From Melghiribacillus thermohalophilus (GTDB taxonomy: Bacteria; Bacillota; Bacilli; Bacillales; Alkalibacillaceae): 64,000 bases of DNA. Position 1 is the first letter of the stretch; each line of letters starts with the position of its first letter. This document shows positions 1 to 8,187 of the stretch, in pieces. Below the pieces are notes generated by a model. That model ran no database searches. It was not told the origin of the DNA and saw only the letters and a list, made by a program, of their open reading frames with translations. Position numbers and translations under genes: made by a program. The stretch is from assembly GCF_004342905.1 (NCBI RefSeq), contig NZ_SMAN01000007.1, forward strand, positions 1-64,000. Direction: 5' to 3'.

Positions 1-102
1 TGAGTAAGATCCCTCAGAGACGATGAGGTGGATAGGCCCGAGGTGGAAGCGTGGTGACACGTGGAGCTGACGGGTACTAATCGATCGAGGACTTACCTTA
101 GC
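1..102 (+). rRNA. 23S ribosomal RNA, 3' end only
   Basis: The first ~100 bases match the conserved 3' terminus of Bacillus 23S rRNA, including GAGCTGACGGGTACTAATCG and the closing GAGGACTTA. The rest of the gene lies to the left of the window. The exact mature end is approximate. Confidence 0.93.
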
Positions 103-230
103 GGAAAAAAAGCGCATGATGCGGATTCAAACTTCTTATCTGGTTTTCGAGGTATAAAAAATAATGAAAAACCCCTTGAAATTTCCCAAAAAACAATTAT
201 AATATTTCATGTCACAAATTTGATAGGATG

Positions 231-346
231 TCTGGTGGCGATCGCGGAGAGGCCACACCTGTTCCCATTCCGAACACAGCAGTTAAGCTCTCCAGCGCCG
301 ATGGTAGTTGGGGTTGTTCCCCTGCGAGAGTAGGACGCTGCCGGGC
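231..346 (+). rRNA. 5S ribosomal RNA
   Basis: 116 bases, the usual Bacillus length. The conserved core CCGAACACAGCAGTTAAGC is present, as are GCGCCGATGGTAGT and GAGAGTAGGACG, and the ends (TCTGGTGGCG and CGCTGCCGGGC) pair. It follows the 23S gene by about 130 bases, as expected for an rrn operon. Confidence 0.95.
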
Positions 347-387
347 ATCAACTGAATGATCTGCCACTTTGGATGAAGTTATTGTGA

Positions 388-509
388 ATTATTCCACCGT
401 AGCTCAGTGGTAGAGCACGATCGAATAAGCTTCTTCGAAAGTAGCCACAGCGCACCACGCGAGAGGCATCTTGAATGAGCATTCTGAGCGTGGGGTGATC
501 GGCTGTTAA
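388..509 (+). pseudogene. Interrupted 5' half of tRNA-Asn with an 80-bp insert
   Basis: Bases 388-417 are identical to 541-570, which is the 5' flank plus nucleotides 1-25 or so of the intact tRNA-Asn downstream. An 80-bp segment (418-497) follows. Then 498-509 are identical to the 5' strand of the anticodon stem plus anticodon loop (571-582), including anticodon GTT. The rest of the tRNA is missing. The insert contains a stem CACCACGC / GCGTGGGGTG (two-base bulge) and is closely related to the insert in the Phe copy at 1300-1378. A decayed gene, integration scar or functional tRNA-half RNA are all possible. Confidence 0.8.
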
Positions 510-545
510 ATGCACTGTTTTCTGCTGGTGCTGGTTTATGATTAT

Positions 546-620
546 TCCACCGTAGCTCAGTGGTAGAGCAATCGGCTGTTAACCGATTGGTCGCAGGTTC
601 GAATCCTGCCGGTGGAGCCA
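546..620 (+). tRNA. tRNA-Asn (anticodon GTT)
   Basis: Complete cloverleaf. Acceptor TCCACCG pairs with CGGTGGA, anticodon loop is CTGTTAA, the T-loop is GTTCGAATC, and CCA is encoded. It is the first intact tRNA of the cluster. Confidence 0.97.
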
Positions 621-622
621 TT

Positions 623-714
623 GGAGAGCTGTCCGAGTGGTCGAAGGAGCACGATTGGAAATCGTGTAGGCCGCCAAAGCGGTCTCGAGGGTTCGAATCC
701 CTCGCTCTCCGCCA
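623..714 (+). tRNA. tRNA-Ser (anticodon GGA)
   Basis: Class II tRNA with a long variable arm (GGCCGCCAAAGCGGTC region). The anticodon stem CACGA/TCGTG encloses TTGGAAA. CCA is encoded. Confidence 0.96.
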
Positions 715-723
715 TAAAATCAT

Positions 724-795
724 GGCCCGTTGGTCAAGTGGTTAAGACACCGCCCTTTCACGGCGGTAACACGGGTTCGAATCCCGTACGGGTCA
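724..795 (+). tRNA. tRNA-Glu (anticodon TTC)
   Basis: Acceptor GGCCCGT pairs with ACGGGTC. Anticodon arm is CCGCC-CTTTCAC-GGCGG. CCA is not encoded. Confidence 0.96.
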
Positions 796-802
796 TCTCT
801 GT

Positions 803-875
803 GGAGGATTAGCTCAGCTGGGAGAGCACTTGCCTTACAAGCAAGGGGTCGGTGGTTCGAGCCCGCCATCCTCCA
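803..875 (+). tRNA. tRNA-Val (anticodon TAC)
   Basis: Acceptor GGAGGAT pairs with ATCCTCC. Anticodon arm is CTTGC-CTTACAA-GCAAG. CCA is not encoded. Confidence 0.96.
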
Positions 876-910
876 TCATCCTGACAATTATCAATCATTA
901 TTTAATATGG

Positions 911-955
911 CATGAACCATTATTTAAAGGTTATGCACCATCGCGGGGTGGAGCA
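911..955 (+). repeat. Partial upstream copy of the tRNA-fMet start
   Basis: This 45-bp segment aligns without gaps to 1067-1111, with 37 of 45 bases identical. It comprises the hairpin just upstream of tRNA-fMet (arms CAT-AACC and GGTTATG) plus the first 14 bases of the tRNA, CGCGGGGTGGAGCA. The following 111 bp (956-1066) are unrelated to a tRNA and contain a possible long-range stem CTGC-AACGA / TCGTT-(GTGA)-GCAG at about 962-1036. Like the Asn and Phe partial copies, the tRNA-like part breaks off right after GAGCA. Confidence 0.75.
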
Positions 956-1097
956 AACCCGCTGCAACGAATTACTTCTTGAAGGTTTGCGAGCAACTAG
1001 AACGCATCATTGGATAGACTAAATCGTTGTGAGCAGTCAAAGTTAAAAATTCATTTTCTTATATCGCATAAACCACGGTTTAATGGTTATGCAATAC

Positions 1098-1175
<78 letters not shown>

Positions 1176-1178
1176 ATA

Positions 1179-1255
1179 GGTCCGGTAGTTCAGTTGGTTA
1201 GAATGCCTGCCTGTCACGCAGGAGGTCGCGGGTTCGAGTCCCGTCCGGACCGCCA
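1179..1255 (+). tRNA. tRNA-Asp (anticodon GTC)
   Basis: Acceptor GGTCCGG pairs with CCGGACC. Anticodon arm is CCTGC-CTGTCAC-GCAGG. CCA is encoded. Confidence 0.97.
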
Positions 1256-1273
1256 CTTTCAAACTTTAGATAA

Positions 1274-1391
1274 GGATCGGTAGCTCAGTCAGTAGAGCAC
1301 GTACGAGTAAACATCATAGAAATGGCATCAGCGCACCACGCGAGAGACATCTTGAATTAGCTTTCTGAGCGTGGGGTGAAAGACTGAAAAT
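1274..1391 (+). pseudogene. Interrupted 5' half of tRNA-Phe with a 79-bp insert
   Basis: Bases 1274-1299 match the first 26 bases of the intact tRNA-Phe at 24 of 26 positions. A 79-bp insert (1300-1378) follows. Then 1379-1391 repeat the 5' anticodon stem and loop (anticodon GAA kept) at 12 of 13 positions, after which similarity stops. The layout is the same as at 388-509 and the insert is clearly homologous. The shared part includes CAGCGCACCACGCGAGAG and TTCTGAGCGTGGGGTG. Confidence 0.8.
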
Positions 1392-1431
1392 AACCGGCAA
1401 ATTTTATTAGTAAGTCAATTCATTTACATAT

Positions 1432-1507
1432 GGCTCGGTAGCTCAGTCGGTAGAGCAAAGGACTGAAAATCCTTGTGTCGGCGGTTCGATTCCGTCCCGA
1501 GCCACCA
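1432..1507 (+). tRNA. tRNA-Phe (anticodon GAA)
   Basis: Acceptor GGCTCGG pairs with CCGAGCC. Anticodon arm is AAGGA-CTGAAAA-TCCTT. CCA is encoded. The tRNA-Thr that follows Phe in B. subtilis trnD is absent here. Confidence 0.97.
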
Positions 1508-1531
1508 TCTTTCAGTAATTTTAAATTATAT

Positions 1532-1616
1532 GGAGGGGTAGCGAAGTGGCTAAACGCGGCGGACTGTAAATCCGCTCCCTCTGGGTTCGCAGGTTCGAAT
1601 CCTGCCCCCTCCACCA
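1532..1616 (+). tRNA. tRNA-Tyr (anticodon GTA)
   Basis: Class II tRNA with a long variable arm. Acceptor GGAGGGG pairs with CCCCTCC. Anticodon loop is ACTGTAAAT. CCA is encoded. Confidence 0.96.
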
Positions 1617-1627
1617 TTTTATAAAGT

Positions 1628-1701
1628 AGGGGCATAGTTCAATGGTAGAACAGCGGTCTCCAAAACCGCAAATGTGGGTTCGATTCCTACTGCCCCTGCC
1701 A
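1628..1701 (+). tRNA. tRNA-Trp (anticodon CCA)
   Basis: Acceptor AGGGGCA pairs with TGCCCCT. Anticodon arm is GCGGT-CTCCAAA-ACCGC. CCA tail is encoded. Confidence 0.96.
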
Positions 1702-1710
1702 TTTTTATAT

Positions 1711-1784
1711 GGCGGTTGTGGCGAAGTGGTTAACGCACCGGATTGTGGCTCCGGCATTCGTGGGTTCGATTCCCACCAATCGCC
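1711..1784 (+). tRNA. tRNA-His (anticodon GTG)
   Basis: Anticodon arm is CCGGA-TTGTGGC-TCCGG. Acceptor GCGGTTG pairs with CAATCGC, with the extra G at position -1 opposite C73 typical of tRNA-His. CCA is not encoded. Confidence 0.95.
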
Positions 1785-1794
1785 CTTCATTCGT

Positions 1795-1869
1795 TGGGGT
1801 ATAGCCAAGCGGTAAGGCAACGGGTTTTGGTCCCGTGATGCGTAGGTTCGAATCCTACTACCCCAGCCA
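1795..1869 (+). tRNA. tRNA-Gln (anticodon TTG)
   Basis: Acceptor TGGGGTA pairs with TACCCCA. Anticodon arm is CGGG-TTTTGGT-CCCG. CCA is encoded. Confidence 0.96.
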
Positions 1870-1874
1870 TTGAT

Positions 1875-1949
1875 GCGGAAGTAGTTCAGTGGTAGAACAC
1901 CACCTTGCCAAGGTGGGGGTCGCGGGTTCGAATCCCGTCTTCCGCTCCA
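1875..1949 (+). tRNA. tRNA-Gly (anticodon GCC)
   Basis: Acceptor GCGGAAG pairs with CTTCCGC. Anticodon arm is CACCT-TGCC-AAGGTG. CCA is encoded. Confidence 0.96.
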
Positions 1950-1952
1950 GAT

Positions 1953-2023
<71 letters not shown>

Positions 2024-2033
2024 TTAATTTTTT

Positions 2034-2116
2034 GCCGGTGTGGCGGAATTGGCAGACGCGCACGACTCAAAATCGTGTTCCCTTGTGGAGTGTGGGTTCG
2101 ACTCCCACCACCGGTA
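2034..2116 (+). tRNA. tRNA-Leu (anticodon CAA)
   Basis: Class II tRNA with a long variable arm. Acceptor GCCGGTG pairs with CACCGGT (G1-U72 wobble). Anticodon arm is CACGA-CTCAAAA-TCGTG. It is the last tRNA before the operon terminator. Confidence 0.95.
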
Positions 2117-2137
2117 TTAAAGTGATAACGTGGAATG

Positions 2138-2182
2138 AATAACCTATAGACGCTGAAATAGTTGTCTATAGGTTATTTTAAT
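2138..2182 (+). terminator. Intrinsic terminator of the rrn-tRNA operon
   Basis: A perfect 14-bp stem (AATAACCTATAGAC / GTCTATAGGTTATT, 2138-2151 with 2164-2177) is followed by TTTA. It lies 22 bases after tRNA-Leu. Confidence 0.88.
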
Positions 2183-2340
2183 GCTCGAAAACAAAATTGT
2201 TGGAATTAGAAAAATGTGACACATACTTAAAACGGAACTTTGTGATAGACCTTTTTTAGAAATGTTCCAGTTAATAAAGCTGAACAATGCTGGTGAGTAT
2301 CTTGTATTCAGGTTCTTTATTTAAAATAATAAATGCGGTT

Positions 2341-2368
2341 GATCAAAATTTTCAGTTGAATTTTGATC
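2341..2368. repeat. Perfect inverted repeat in the 2117-2425 gap
   Basis: GATCAAAATT (2341-2350) and AATTTTGATC (2359-2368) are exact reverse complements around an 8-base spacer. It lies 57 bp before the ATG of the next gene, so it could be an operator or an RNA hairpin. Nothing else is recognisable in this gap. Confidence 0.55.
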
Positions 2369-2425
2369 GATTATTCACTATAGTTATTGATACCAATCGA
2401 TAACGGGAAGGACGAGGCTGGAACT

Positions 2426-2803
2426 ATGAATCAACATTTAAAGGAACATCTAAAACAATTAGAGGAGCGTCATATTCATTTGGAGGTTCGGAGGAATCGT
2501 GAACAATTAGGACAAATCCTGGCTGATGATTTTTTTGAAATAACCAGTTCGGGAAACATGATTAATAAAAACGACTGCCTTAAGAATGGTGTCGTGTTAA
2601 CGGAAATGACATTACATCATTATGAGATCCACCCTTTAGCTGAACATGTTGTATTATCTACTTATTATATTAAAGACAAAACGAGAAACCGCAATACATT
2701 GCGAAGTTCCATCTGGAAATTGATCGACGGAAGATGGCGGCTTTATTTTCATCAAGGAACGATTACGGAGCTGGAAATTGATCAGATCGCAAAAAAAATG
2801 TAG
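2426..2803 (+). CDS. Small SnoaL/DUF4440-like protein
   Basis: 125 residues. The fold signature is that of the NTF2/SnoaL-like cone: an N-terminal helix (HLKEHLKQLEERHI), then ADDFFEITSSGN, and a C-terminal strand pair ending SSIWKLIDGRWRLYFHQGT, as in DUF4440 proteins. Many members have no known substrate, so no reaction is assigned. I chose ATG 2426 because GAGG sits eight bases upstream; an in-frame start 39 bases earlier has no good site. The gene appears monocistronic and follows the rrn terminator. Confidence 0.72.
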   Translation: MNQHLKEHLKQLEERHIHLEVRRNREQLGQILADDFFEITSSGNMINKNDCLKNGVVLTEMTLHHYEIHPLAEHVVLSTYYIKDKTRNRNTLRSSIWKLIDGRWRLYFHQGTITELEIDQIAKKM

Positions 2804-3283
2804 GATATACGCTTTTATCGTTCGTTTATTGGTAAAATCCTCTGTTTTAAATCTAAGGGTGTAACCCATTTTCCCAACGAAGACAGTCGAGTATTCTTGT
2901 CCAAAAGTTATATCCTCTGCTTTTGATTTGGACAGGAACCACCTTTCTTTTCATTTTAAATAGGTTTTATGGATGGAACACTATCTTTTGTTGAACATTA
3001 TGAGTTTTTCGAATGACTAGATGCAATTCATTCAACACTAGTAATATATTCATCTGGGATAAGCGCTAGTTTGTAGTTTTTGAAATCGATCATTCCAGTC
3101 ATAAAAAAAGTTCTGCAGATATACAATGCAGAACTTGGAACCTCCATCACCTCTTGAGAAAAAGAGGAATGGAGAAAAAGGAAACTCCAAAGGGAAAAAT
3201 CACCATTCCATACAGGCACCTTTCCTGGTTGTTAACATAGGATACAAATGACGGCTGATCTTAAACAAGGGGAGGGATTTTAT
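2804..3283. other. Gene-free spacer with hairpins
   Basis: No convincing gene. A weak hairpin lies near 2899-2935 (TTGTCCAAAA / TTTTGATTTGGACA), and a strong minus-strand terminator at 3103-3136 is listed separately. The minus-strand open frame 3028-3219 runs through that terminator and has no family resemblance. Confidence 0.5.
3103..3136 (-). terminator. Minus-strand intrinsic terminator
   Basis: Perfect 10-bp stem (AAGTTCTGCA 3108-3117, TGCAGAACTT 3127-3136) followed on the minus strand by seven T. No gene upstream on the minus strand needs it, so it may end a short divergent or antisense RNA starting before the gene at 3284. Confidence 0.7.
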
Positions 3284-4231
3284 GTGAATGGATTAATTCA
3301 GCCTTACCCAAATGATCAACTTCATTTGTATCGTTCGGAAAAACACAATTTGATTGAAAATATCAGAAAGGCTATAAATGGTGAATTTAGTGCGGTAATA
3401 TGTTATGAAAAGCTTTTAATGATGGCGCCGTCAGAAAATGAAAGAAATCAAATTGCAGAAATACGTCAAGATGAACAAAATCATTTAAATGCATTCCGTA
3501 ATATTTACCGGACTATCACAGACAGGGAACCTGAACCGAAAATGACGGAGAAATGTCCGGATACGTACGTAGAAGGGCTTGAAGCTGCATTTAAAGACGA
3601 ACAGGAAACAGTAGATGTTTATCTGGATATAGCGGACCAGGCAGATGATGTTTTGATAAAAGAGACTTTTAAACGGGCAGCAGCAGATGAACAGAATCAT
3701 GCGGTATGGTTTTTGCGTTATTTAATGACAACAGGAAAACCTGAATCTCCAGATCGTCAGCCCCCGGCTAATTACGGTGCTATTGGTGCACTGAATGCTT
3801 CAACTCTTACCCTGCCTCAGATGCTCATCTATGGTATTCAGGATGAATATCTGGCTCATTCTACTTATCGTGCAGTGATTCAAAAGTTTGGGAATGTCCG
3901 TCCTTTTTCCCGTATTCAAGAAGCTGAAATAAGACATGCGAATGCGTTATTGAGACTATTTCAAAACTATCAGATTCCTGTTCCTCCTGATGATTCTGTG
4001 CGATATGTTGTTGTTCCGGAAACATTCAGGGAAGCACTTCAGCAGGGAATTGAAATCGAAGTGAATAATATTTCTATGTACGACCGGTTTTTAACTTATC
4101 ATTTACCACAGGATGTCAGAAATGTTTTCACCAATTTACGAAATGGATCCACAAGGCATCTGGCTGCCTTTCGGCGGGTACTAGAAAGAATGCAGCAGCA
4201 GAACAGGGAAAAAGACACAAAAGATGAATAA
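3284..4231 (+). CDS. Tandem ferritin-like domain protein (rubrerythrin/DUF2202 type)
   Basis: 315 residues with two four-helix-bundle, ferritin-like halves. The N-terminal half shows paired metal-binding helices: GEFSAVICYEKL, DEQNHL, DEQETVDVYLDIAD and DEQNHAVWF. The C-terminal half repeats the pattern less perfectly: DEYLAHSTYR, EAEIRHANAL, IEIEVNNISMYDRFL and TRHLAAF. Such proteins bind a di-iron or di-manganese centre and often serve in peroxide or metal handling; the role here is inferred. GTG 3284 is chosen because AAGGGGAGGG lies six to seven bases upstream, whereas ATG 3248 has no site. The duplicated architecture is the unusual feature. Confidence 0.78.
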   Translation: MNGLIQPYPNDQLHLYRSEKHNLIENIRKAINGEFSAVICYEKLLMMAPSENERNQIAEIRQDEQNHLNAFRNIYRTITDREPEPKMTEKCPDTYVEGLEAAFKDEQETVDVYLDIADQADDVLIKETFKRAAADEQNHAVWFLRYLMTTGKPESPDRQPPANYGAIGALNASTLTLPQMLIYGIQDEYLAHSTYRAVIQKFGNVRPFSRIQEAEIRHANALLRLFQNYQIPVPPDDSVRYVVVPETFREALQQGIEIEVNNISMYDRFLTYHLPQDVRNVFTNLRNGSTRHLAAFRRVLERMQQQNREKDTKDE

Positions 4232-4454
4232 AAAGAGGTGGACTGTTTAAGAGGAAAGAGCCGGGAAAAGCAAGAGGGGTAATAAGATTTCAGCAGATCT
4301 AAAATGGGCACATTATCTGCCTGTTAAGCTAAAAGTTCGGTTTATATCTACTGGACTTTTTTATGTTCAGAAAAATAAGGGGATTTGTGGTAAAGTGAAA
4401 GGGGAAGAATCGCCAATGGAACACCCATCATGTACATACAAGGGAGGAAACATC

Positions 4455-5099
4455 GTGCAGGAGTTTGAATCGATCCGCAATATTTACTGTGTGGGTAGAA
4501 ATTATGCTAGACATGCCAGGGAACTGGGAAATGATGTTCCGAAAAGGCCGATGATTTTTTCAAAGCCGACCCATGCCCTGCATCCAGCGACAGGAGAACT
4601 AAAGTTATCTCAGAACCTTGGAGAGGTGCATCATGAAGTAGAGCTGGTCGTTCGCATTGGACAGGCTTATGAAGAAGGAATTTCTGCGGAAAACATAATT
4701 GATGGCGTTGCAATCGGCATTGACTTAACCTCAAGATCCATTCAATCTGATTTAAAAGCAAAAGGTCACCCCTGGCTGCTGGCTAAAGGGTTTAGAGGAT
4801 CTGCCATTCTGGGAAGATTCCGTCCGTTTAAAGGGCTAGACCATTTTCATCAGCTTCAATTTGAGCTCCATAAAAATGGCGTAGTTGTGCAGCAGGGAAA
4901 TCCCGTTCACATGATCTTTCCGTTAGAGAAATTGATTCAGTATATTGGCGGACATTTTGGCCTGGATAAAGGCGACATTATTTTTACCGGTACACCTGAA
5001 GGGGTTGGACCTGTGAGCAGCAGAGATGTGATCGAGATGAGGATGATTGATCCCACTGAAGGCCTAACCTATAAGGATGGCCCGATCAAAATTTTATAA
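4455..5099 (+). CDS. Fumarylacetoacetate hydrolase (FAH) family protein
   Basis: 214 residues. FAH-fold signatures are [16 protein letters not shown] at the start, PMIFSKP, the metal-binding [11 protein letters not shown] (HxExE) near residue 60, GYDLT-like [14 protein letters not shown], and [11 protein letters not shown] at the C-terminal end. The family cleaves C-C bonds or decarboxylates 2-oxo acids such as acylpyruvates and oxaloacetate using a divalent metal; the substrate is not determined. GTG 4455 has AGGGAGG seven bases upstream; the longer frame from 4395 lacks a ribosome site. It stands alone between the ferritin-like gene and the MFS gene. Confidence 0.85.
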   Translation: MQEFESIRNIYCVGRNYARHARELGNDVPKRPMIFSKPTHALHPATGELKLSQNLGEVHHEVELVVRIGQAYEEGISAENIIDGVAIGIDLTSRSIQSDLKAKGHPWLLAKGFRGSAILGRFRPFKGLDHFHQLQFELHKNGVVVQQGNPVHMIFPLEKLIQYIGGHFGLDKGDIIFTGTPEGVGPVSSRDVIEMRMIDPTEGLTYKDGPIKIL

Positions 5100-5233
5100 T
5101 TTGATATTTCTACTCCATCTAGGGTCTGAAAAACAATAAATCTCTAGAATCAATCCAATTCTTTTGAACTGATTTATAATGGAAATGGTTTAACGAAAGC
5201 ACAAATCCTATGGAAACTGGAGAAAACTTGAGT

Positions 5234-6472
5234 ATGACAAAATTTAGAGATTATCACCGAAATGTAAAAATACGTATTGCACAAATCTTCTTATCAGATA
5301 CAGTAGCGGGCGCTATTTTCCCGTTTTTGGCCATCTATTTTTCTGATTACTTTGGAGCCGCTTTAACCGGGATATTATTGATCGTCAATGTGGTTATTGC
5401 CATGTTTGTGGGGCTTTATGGGGGGTACTATGCAGATCTGATTGGAAGAAAAAGGCTGATGGTGATCGCGGGATTAATCCGTATGTTTGCCTTTTTTGTG
5501 ATTACAGCAGCTAACTCTCCCTGGTTTACATCTCCTGAGCTCACATTTTTCATGACGGTGATTATCTGGTCTTCTTTTGGGCTGGATGGACCGGCTGCTG
5601 AGGCCATGCTGATTGATATTACAAAACCGGATGAAAGAAAAGGGGTTTTTGCACTCATTTACTGGAGCTTTAACCTTGCATTTGCGGCCGGAGGGGTAAT
5701 CGGAGCGCTGATGTTTGCCGACTATCTGTTTATACTGCTCCTTGCTCTTTCTATTACCATTTTTCTATCGAATCTACTTGTCATCTTTTTTATTGAAGAA
5801 ACTCTGGAAAATCCTGATTTGACCAAACAAAAGCATGTACTGGGGAAAATGGTCAAAAGTTATCGGGAGGTAGCAGGTGACAAAATTTTTATGTTATTTG
5901 TCCTGGCTGGACTTTTTATCCAGTCTCTTGAGCTCCATCTGGAAAATTATATCGCAGTTAGACTTCATAATGAAATGCCGGATCAGGGATTGTTTGGCTT
6001 TCAGGTAACAGGTGTAGAGATGGTCGGGTTTTTAAAATCTGAAAATACAATTCTGGTTGTATTATTAACCGTTTTTATAACGAGATGGGTTTCAAAATTA
6101 AACGATGGACGTACCATGATTGCATCCATTTTTATCTTTACACTGGGATATGCTGTGGTCAGTTATGCCAATAACATCTGGGTATTGTTTATCTTCATGG
6201 CTATGGCAACGATTGGCGAACTGATGCGTGTGCCTGTGCAGCAGGATTATCTGGCAAGCATTCCGCCCGATCATAAAAGAAGTTCATATCTTGCGGTAAA
6301 TGGACTTCTGTTTTATGGCGCTAGCATTATCAGCTCCCTGTTTGTGACTCTCGGAGCAGTATTCAGTTCAGAGTTGATGAGCATCATCATATTTGGAAGC
6401 GGACTGATAGGGCTGTTGATGATGAAAAGGATTATTCCCCGTCTGGAGGAGCGAAAGGCCAACATACAATAA
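5234..6472 (+). CDS. MFS transporter
   Basis: About 412 residues with some 12 hydrophobic segments. The loop between helices 2 and 3 carries the MFS signature GYYADLIGRKR, and the charged central loop is LENPDLTKQKHVLGKMVKSYREVAGDK. It resembles the MdtH/YttB drug-efflux branch, but the substrate is unknown. ATG 5234 is used; TTG 5228 is closer to GGAG (5219-5222) and is equally possible. A hairpin with a T-rich tail at 6604-6662 may be its terminator. Confidence 0.85.
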   Translation: MTKFRDYHRNVKIRIAQIFLSDTVAGAIFPFLAIYFSDYFGAALTGILLIVNVVIAMFVGLYGGYYADLIGRKRLMVIAGLIRMFAFFVITAANSPWFTSPELTFFMTVIIWSSFGLDGPAAEAMLIDITKPDERKGVFALIYWSFNLAFAAGGVIGALMFADYLFILLLALSITIFLSNLLVIFFIEETLENPDLTKQKHVLGKMVKSYREVAGDKIFMLFVLAGLFIQSLELHLENYIAVRLHNEMPDQGLFGFQVTGVEMVGFLKSENTILVVLLTVFITRWVSKLNDGRTMIASIFIFTLGYAVVSYANNIWVLFIFMAMATIGELMRVPVQQDYLASIPPDHKRSSYLAVNGLLFYGASIISSLFVTLGAVFSSELMSIIIFGSGLIGLLMMKRIIPRLEERKANIQ

Positions 6473-6603
6473 AAAAGGGAAAGTTGATCGATTGTGTCTT
6501 GTGTCAGATCACAGAACAAGTCGCTGAAAATGAATGGGACACTGCCTATTTCGATCGTTGCCCGGTTAAAGAAGGACAGTAATTAGTCCAAATAGAAAAG
6601 TGC

Positions 6604-6662
6604 CTGGTTCATTTTGATTGGACCTGCGAGGAATTCAGGTGAACCAGTGTCTCTTCTTTTTG
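6604..6662 (+). terminator. Probable terminator of the MFS gene
   Basis: CTGGTTCA (6604-6611) pairs with TGAACCAG (6640-6647), followed by TCTCTTCTTTTT. The loop contains a competing ACCTG/CAGGT stem. Confidence 0.55.
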
Positions 6663-6824
6663 AATGAACACTGTTGCAGGATGTAACGTTCCAGTCCGAT
6701 ATCATTCTGGCATCAATTCAGGTGAAGCAGCACATCAGACCATTTTTCTCTGTAATGTCCATTTCATTCCGGATATAAGGGAGATCTGACAACCCGGATA
6801 TAGAATCAGAGGAAAAAAACTGAT

Positions 6825-6873
6825 AAAAAAGAACTGTAAAAAAAGAGGAATCGTTTTTTTACAGTTCTTTTTT
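6825..6873. terminator. Strong bidirectional terminator
   Basis: A 20-base arm (6825-6844, A-tract, GAACTGT, A-tract) is perfectly complementary to 6854-6873 and ends in six T on either strand. It insulates the arg operon from the upstream transcript. Confidence 0.8.
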
Positions 6874-7087
6874 ATTATTTAGGAAATTTATAAAAACAGC
6901 GGCTGTGGATTTCTTTGTATCTGTCCAGATTCAGTGTTCAGTCTCTTGATCAACTTCGGCCATCCTGGGGCTGTCACAGTCTCAACGGGTGTCCTCAAGC
7001 AGTGTTCGGAACTGAAGGGGCTTTAAGCTTTTTTATTTTGGCAGGGGACAGGGTATCAAAATATTTATGTTTATTTTAATACACACT

Positions 7088-7117
7088 ATTGAATATTAAT
7101 GCATAAATGTGTATAAT
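7088..7117 (+). promoter_or_regulatory. argFGH promoter with ARG-box-like sequences
   Basis: TTGAAT (7089-7094), a 17-base spacer and a perfect TATAAT (7112-7117) form a sigma-A promoter 44 bp before argF. The region is rich in the AATnnTTAATGCATAA and TAATAATTCA half-sites typical of ArgR/AhrC ARG boxes overlapping the promoter, so arginine repression is inferred. Confidence 0.72.
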
Positions 7118-7160
7118 AATTCAACAGAAGCAGATTGATGGAAAAAAAGGATGTGATGAC

Positions 7161-8108
7161 ATGTTCCCATCTGCAAGTCGAGTGGAGAGCAAGGGACTGG
7201 TCAACAAGGATTTATTGACGATTGATGGTGTCAGCAGAGATGAAATTTTATTTCTCATTCAGGATGCCATCCGAATGAAGAAACGGAAACAATACGGTCA
7301 GGAACTGAAAGGGAAAACACTGGGGATGATTTTTGAAAAGTCGTCCACCCGAACCAGGGTATCCTTTGAAGCGGCTATGATTCAATTAGGCGGCCATGCG
7401 ATGTTTCTCAGTTCCCGGGATTTGCAGCTTGGCCGGGGCGAAAGTATAGAAGACACAGCGAAAGTGCTGTCAAAATATGTAGATGGAGTCATGATCCGAA
7501 CCCATGAGCATGAAAAGATTGAGACGTTTGCGAACCATGCGTCCATTCCGGTCATCAATGGATTGACGGATACCCATCATCCAACCCAGGCACTGGCTGA
7601 TTTAATGACCATTTATGAATATAAGAAAACATTTTCCGGATTAAAACTGGCCTATGTGGGTGATGGCAACAATATGGCCCATTCTTTAATGGAAGCCTGT
7701 GTGAAAGTCGGAATTCATATATCCCTCGCATGCCCGGAAGGCTACATGCCGGATGAAGACATTACAGCTCAGGTCCAAAACCAGGCAAACGTAAATGGGG
7801 TTCATGTTTTCGTAACGTCTGATCCAAAAGAAGCGGTTCAGGATGCAGATATTATTGTAACGGATGTCTGGGCGAGCATGGGAGATGAAAACGAAGCAGA
7901 AGAACGAGTGGAAATCTTTAAACCTTATCAGGTGAATCAGGAATTATGCAAGAATGCGAAATCGGATTATTTATTTATGCATTGTCTTCCGGCTCACCGG
8001 GGAGAAGAAGTAACAGCTGACATTATCGATGGTTCCCATTCGGTTGTATTTGATGAAGCGGAAAATCGTCTTCATATTCATAAAGCGATTTTAAAAGGAC
8101 TTCTCTAG
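7161..8108 (+). CDS. argF: Ornithine carbamoyltransferase
   Basis: 315 residues. It transfers the carbamoyl group from carbamoyl phosphate to ornithine to form citrulline, in the cytoplasm. Carbamoyl-phosphate-binding STRTR is at residues 62-66, HPTQ at 140-143, the ornithine-binding SMGDE at about 239-243 and catalytic HCLP at 274-277. ATG 7161 begins with MFPSASRV and has AAGGATGTGATG upstream; the frame extends 18 codons further without a ribosome site. It is the first gene of an arg operon with argG (79 bp later) and argH. An anabolic role is inferred from the operon rather than a catabolic ADI pathway. Confidence 0.95.
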   Translation: MFPSASRVESKGLVNKDLLTIDGVSRDEILFLIQDAIRMKKRKQYGQELKGKTLGMIFEKSSTRTRVSFEAAMIQLGGHAMFLSSRDLQLGRGESIEDTAKVLSKYVDGVMIRTHEHEKIETFANHASIPVINGLTDTHHPTQALADLMTIYEYKKTFSGLKLAYVGDGNNMAHSLMEACVKVGIHISLACPEGYMPDEDITAQVQNQANVNGVHVFVTSDPKEAVQDADIIVTDVWASMGDENEAEERVEIFKPYQVNQELCKNAKSDYLFMHCLPAHRGEEVTADIIDGSHSVVFDEAENRLHIHKAILKGLL

Positions 8109-8187
8109 CTGTTTTTTATCGTTCGGCGTAACGCCACACGCCATATGGTCAAGGGGCGTAATTCAAGTTTGAGAACAGGAGTGTTAA

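Larger units (their letters stand above)
6473..7087. other. Gene-free spacer between MFS gene and arg operon
   Basis: Holds the two terminator-like hairpins listed separately and the arg promoter region at its right edge. A cysteine-containing 32-codon frame at 6484-6582 was considered and rejected. Nothing else is recognised in 6880-7080. Confidence 0.5.

Noticed and set aside
418-497. Group I intron in a tRNA gene
   Set aside because: The insert is only ~80 bp, lacks ribozyme core motifs, lies at the D-stem/anticodon junction rather than the anticodon loop, and no 3' half follows it.
3028-3219. 63-codon minus-strand frame
   Set aside because: It runs across a strong intrinsic terminator and shows no family features.
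6484-6582. 32-codon cysteine-containing frame after the MFS gene
   Set aside because: Only a TTG start three bases from a weak purine stretch; no recognisable family. Possible decayed gene.
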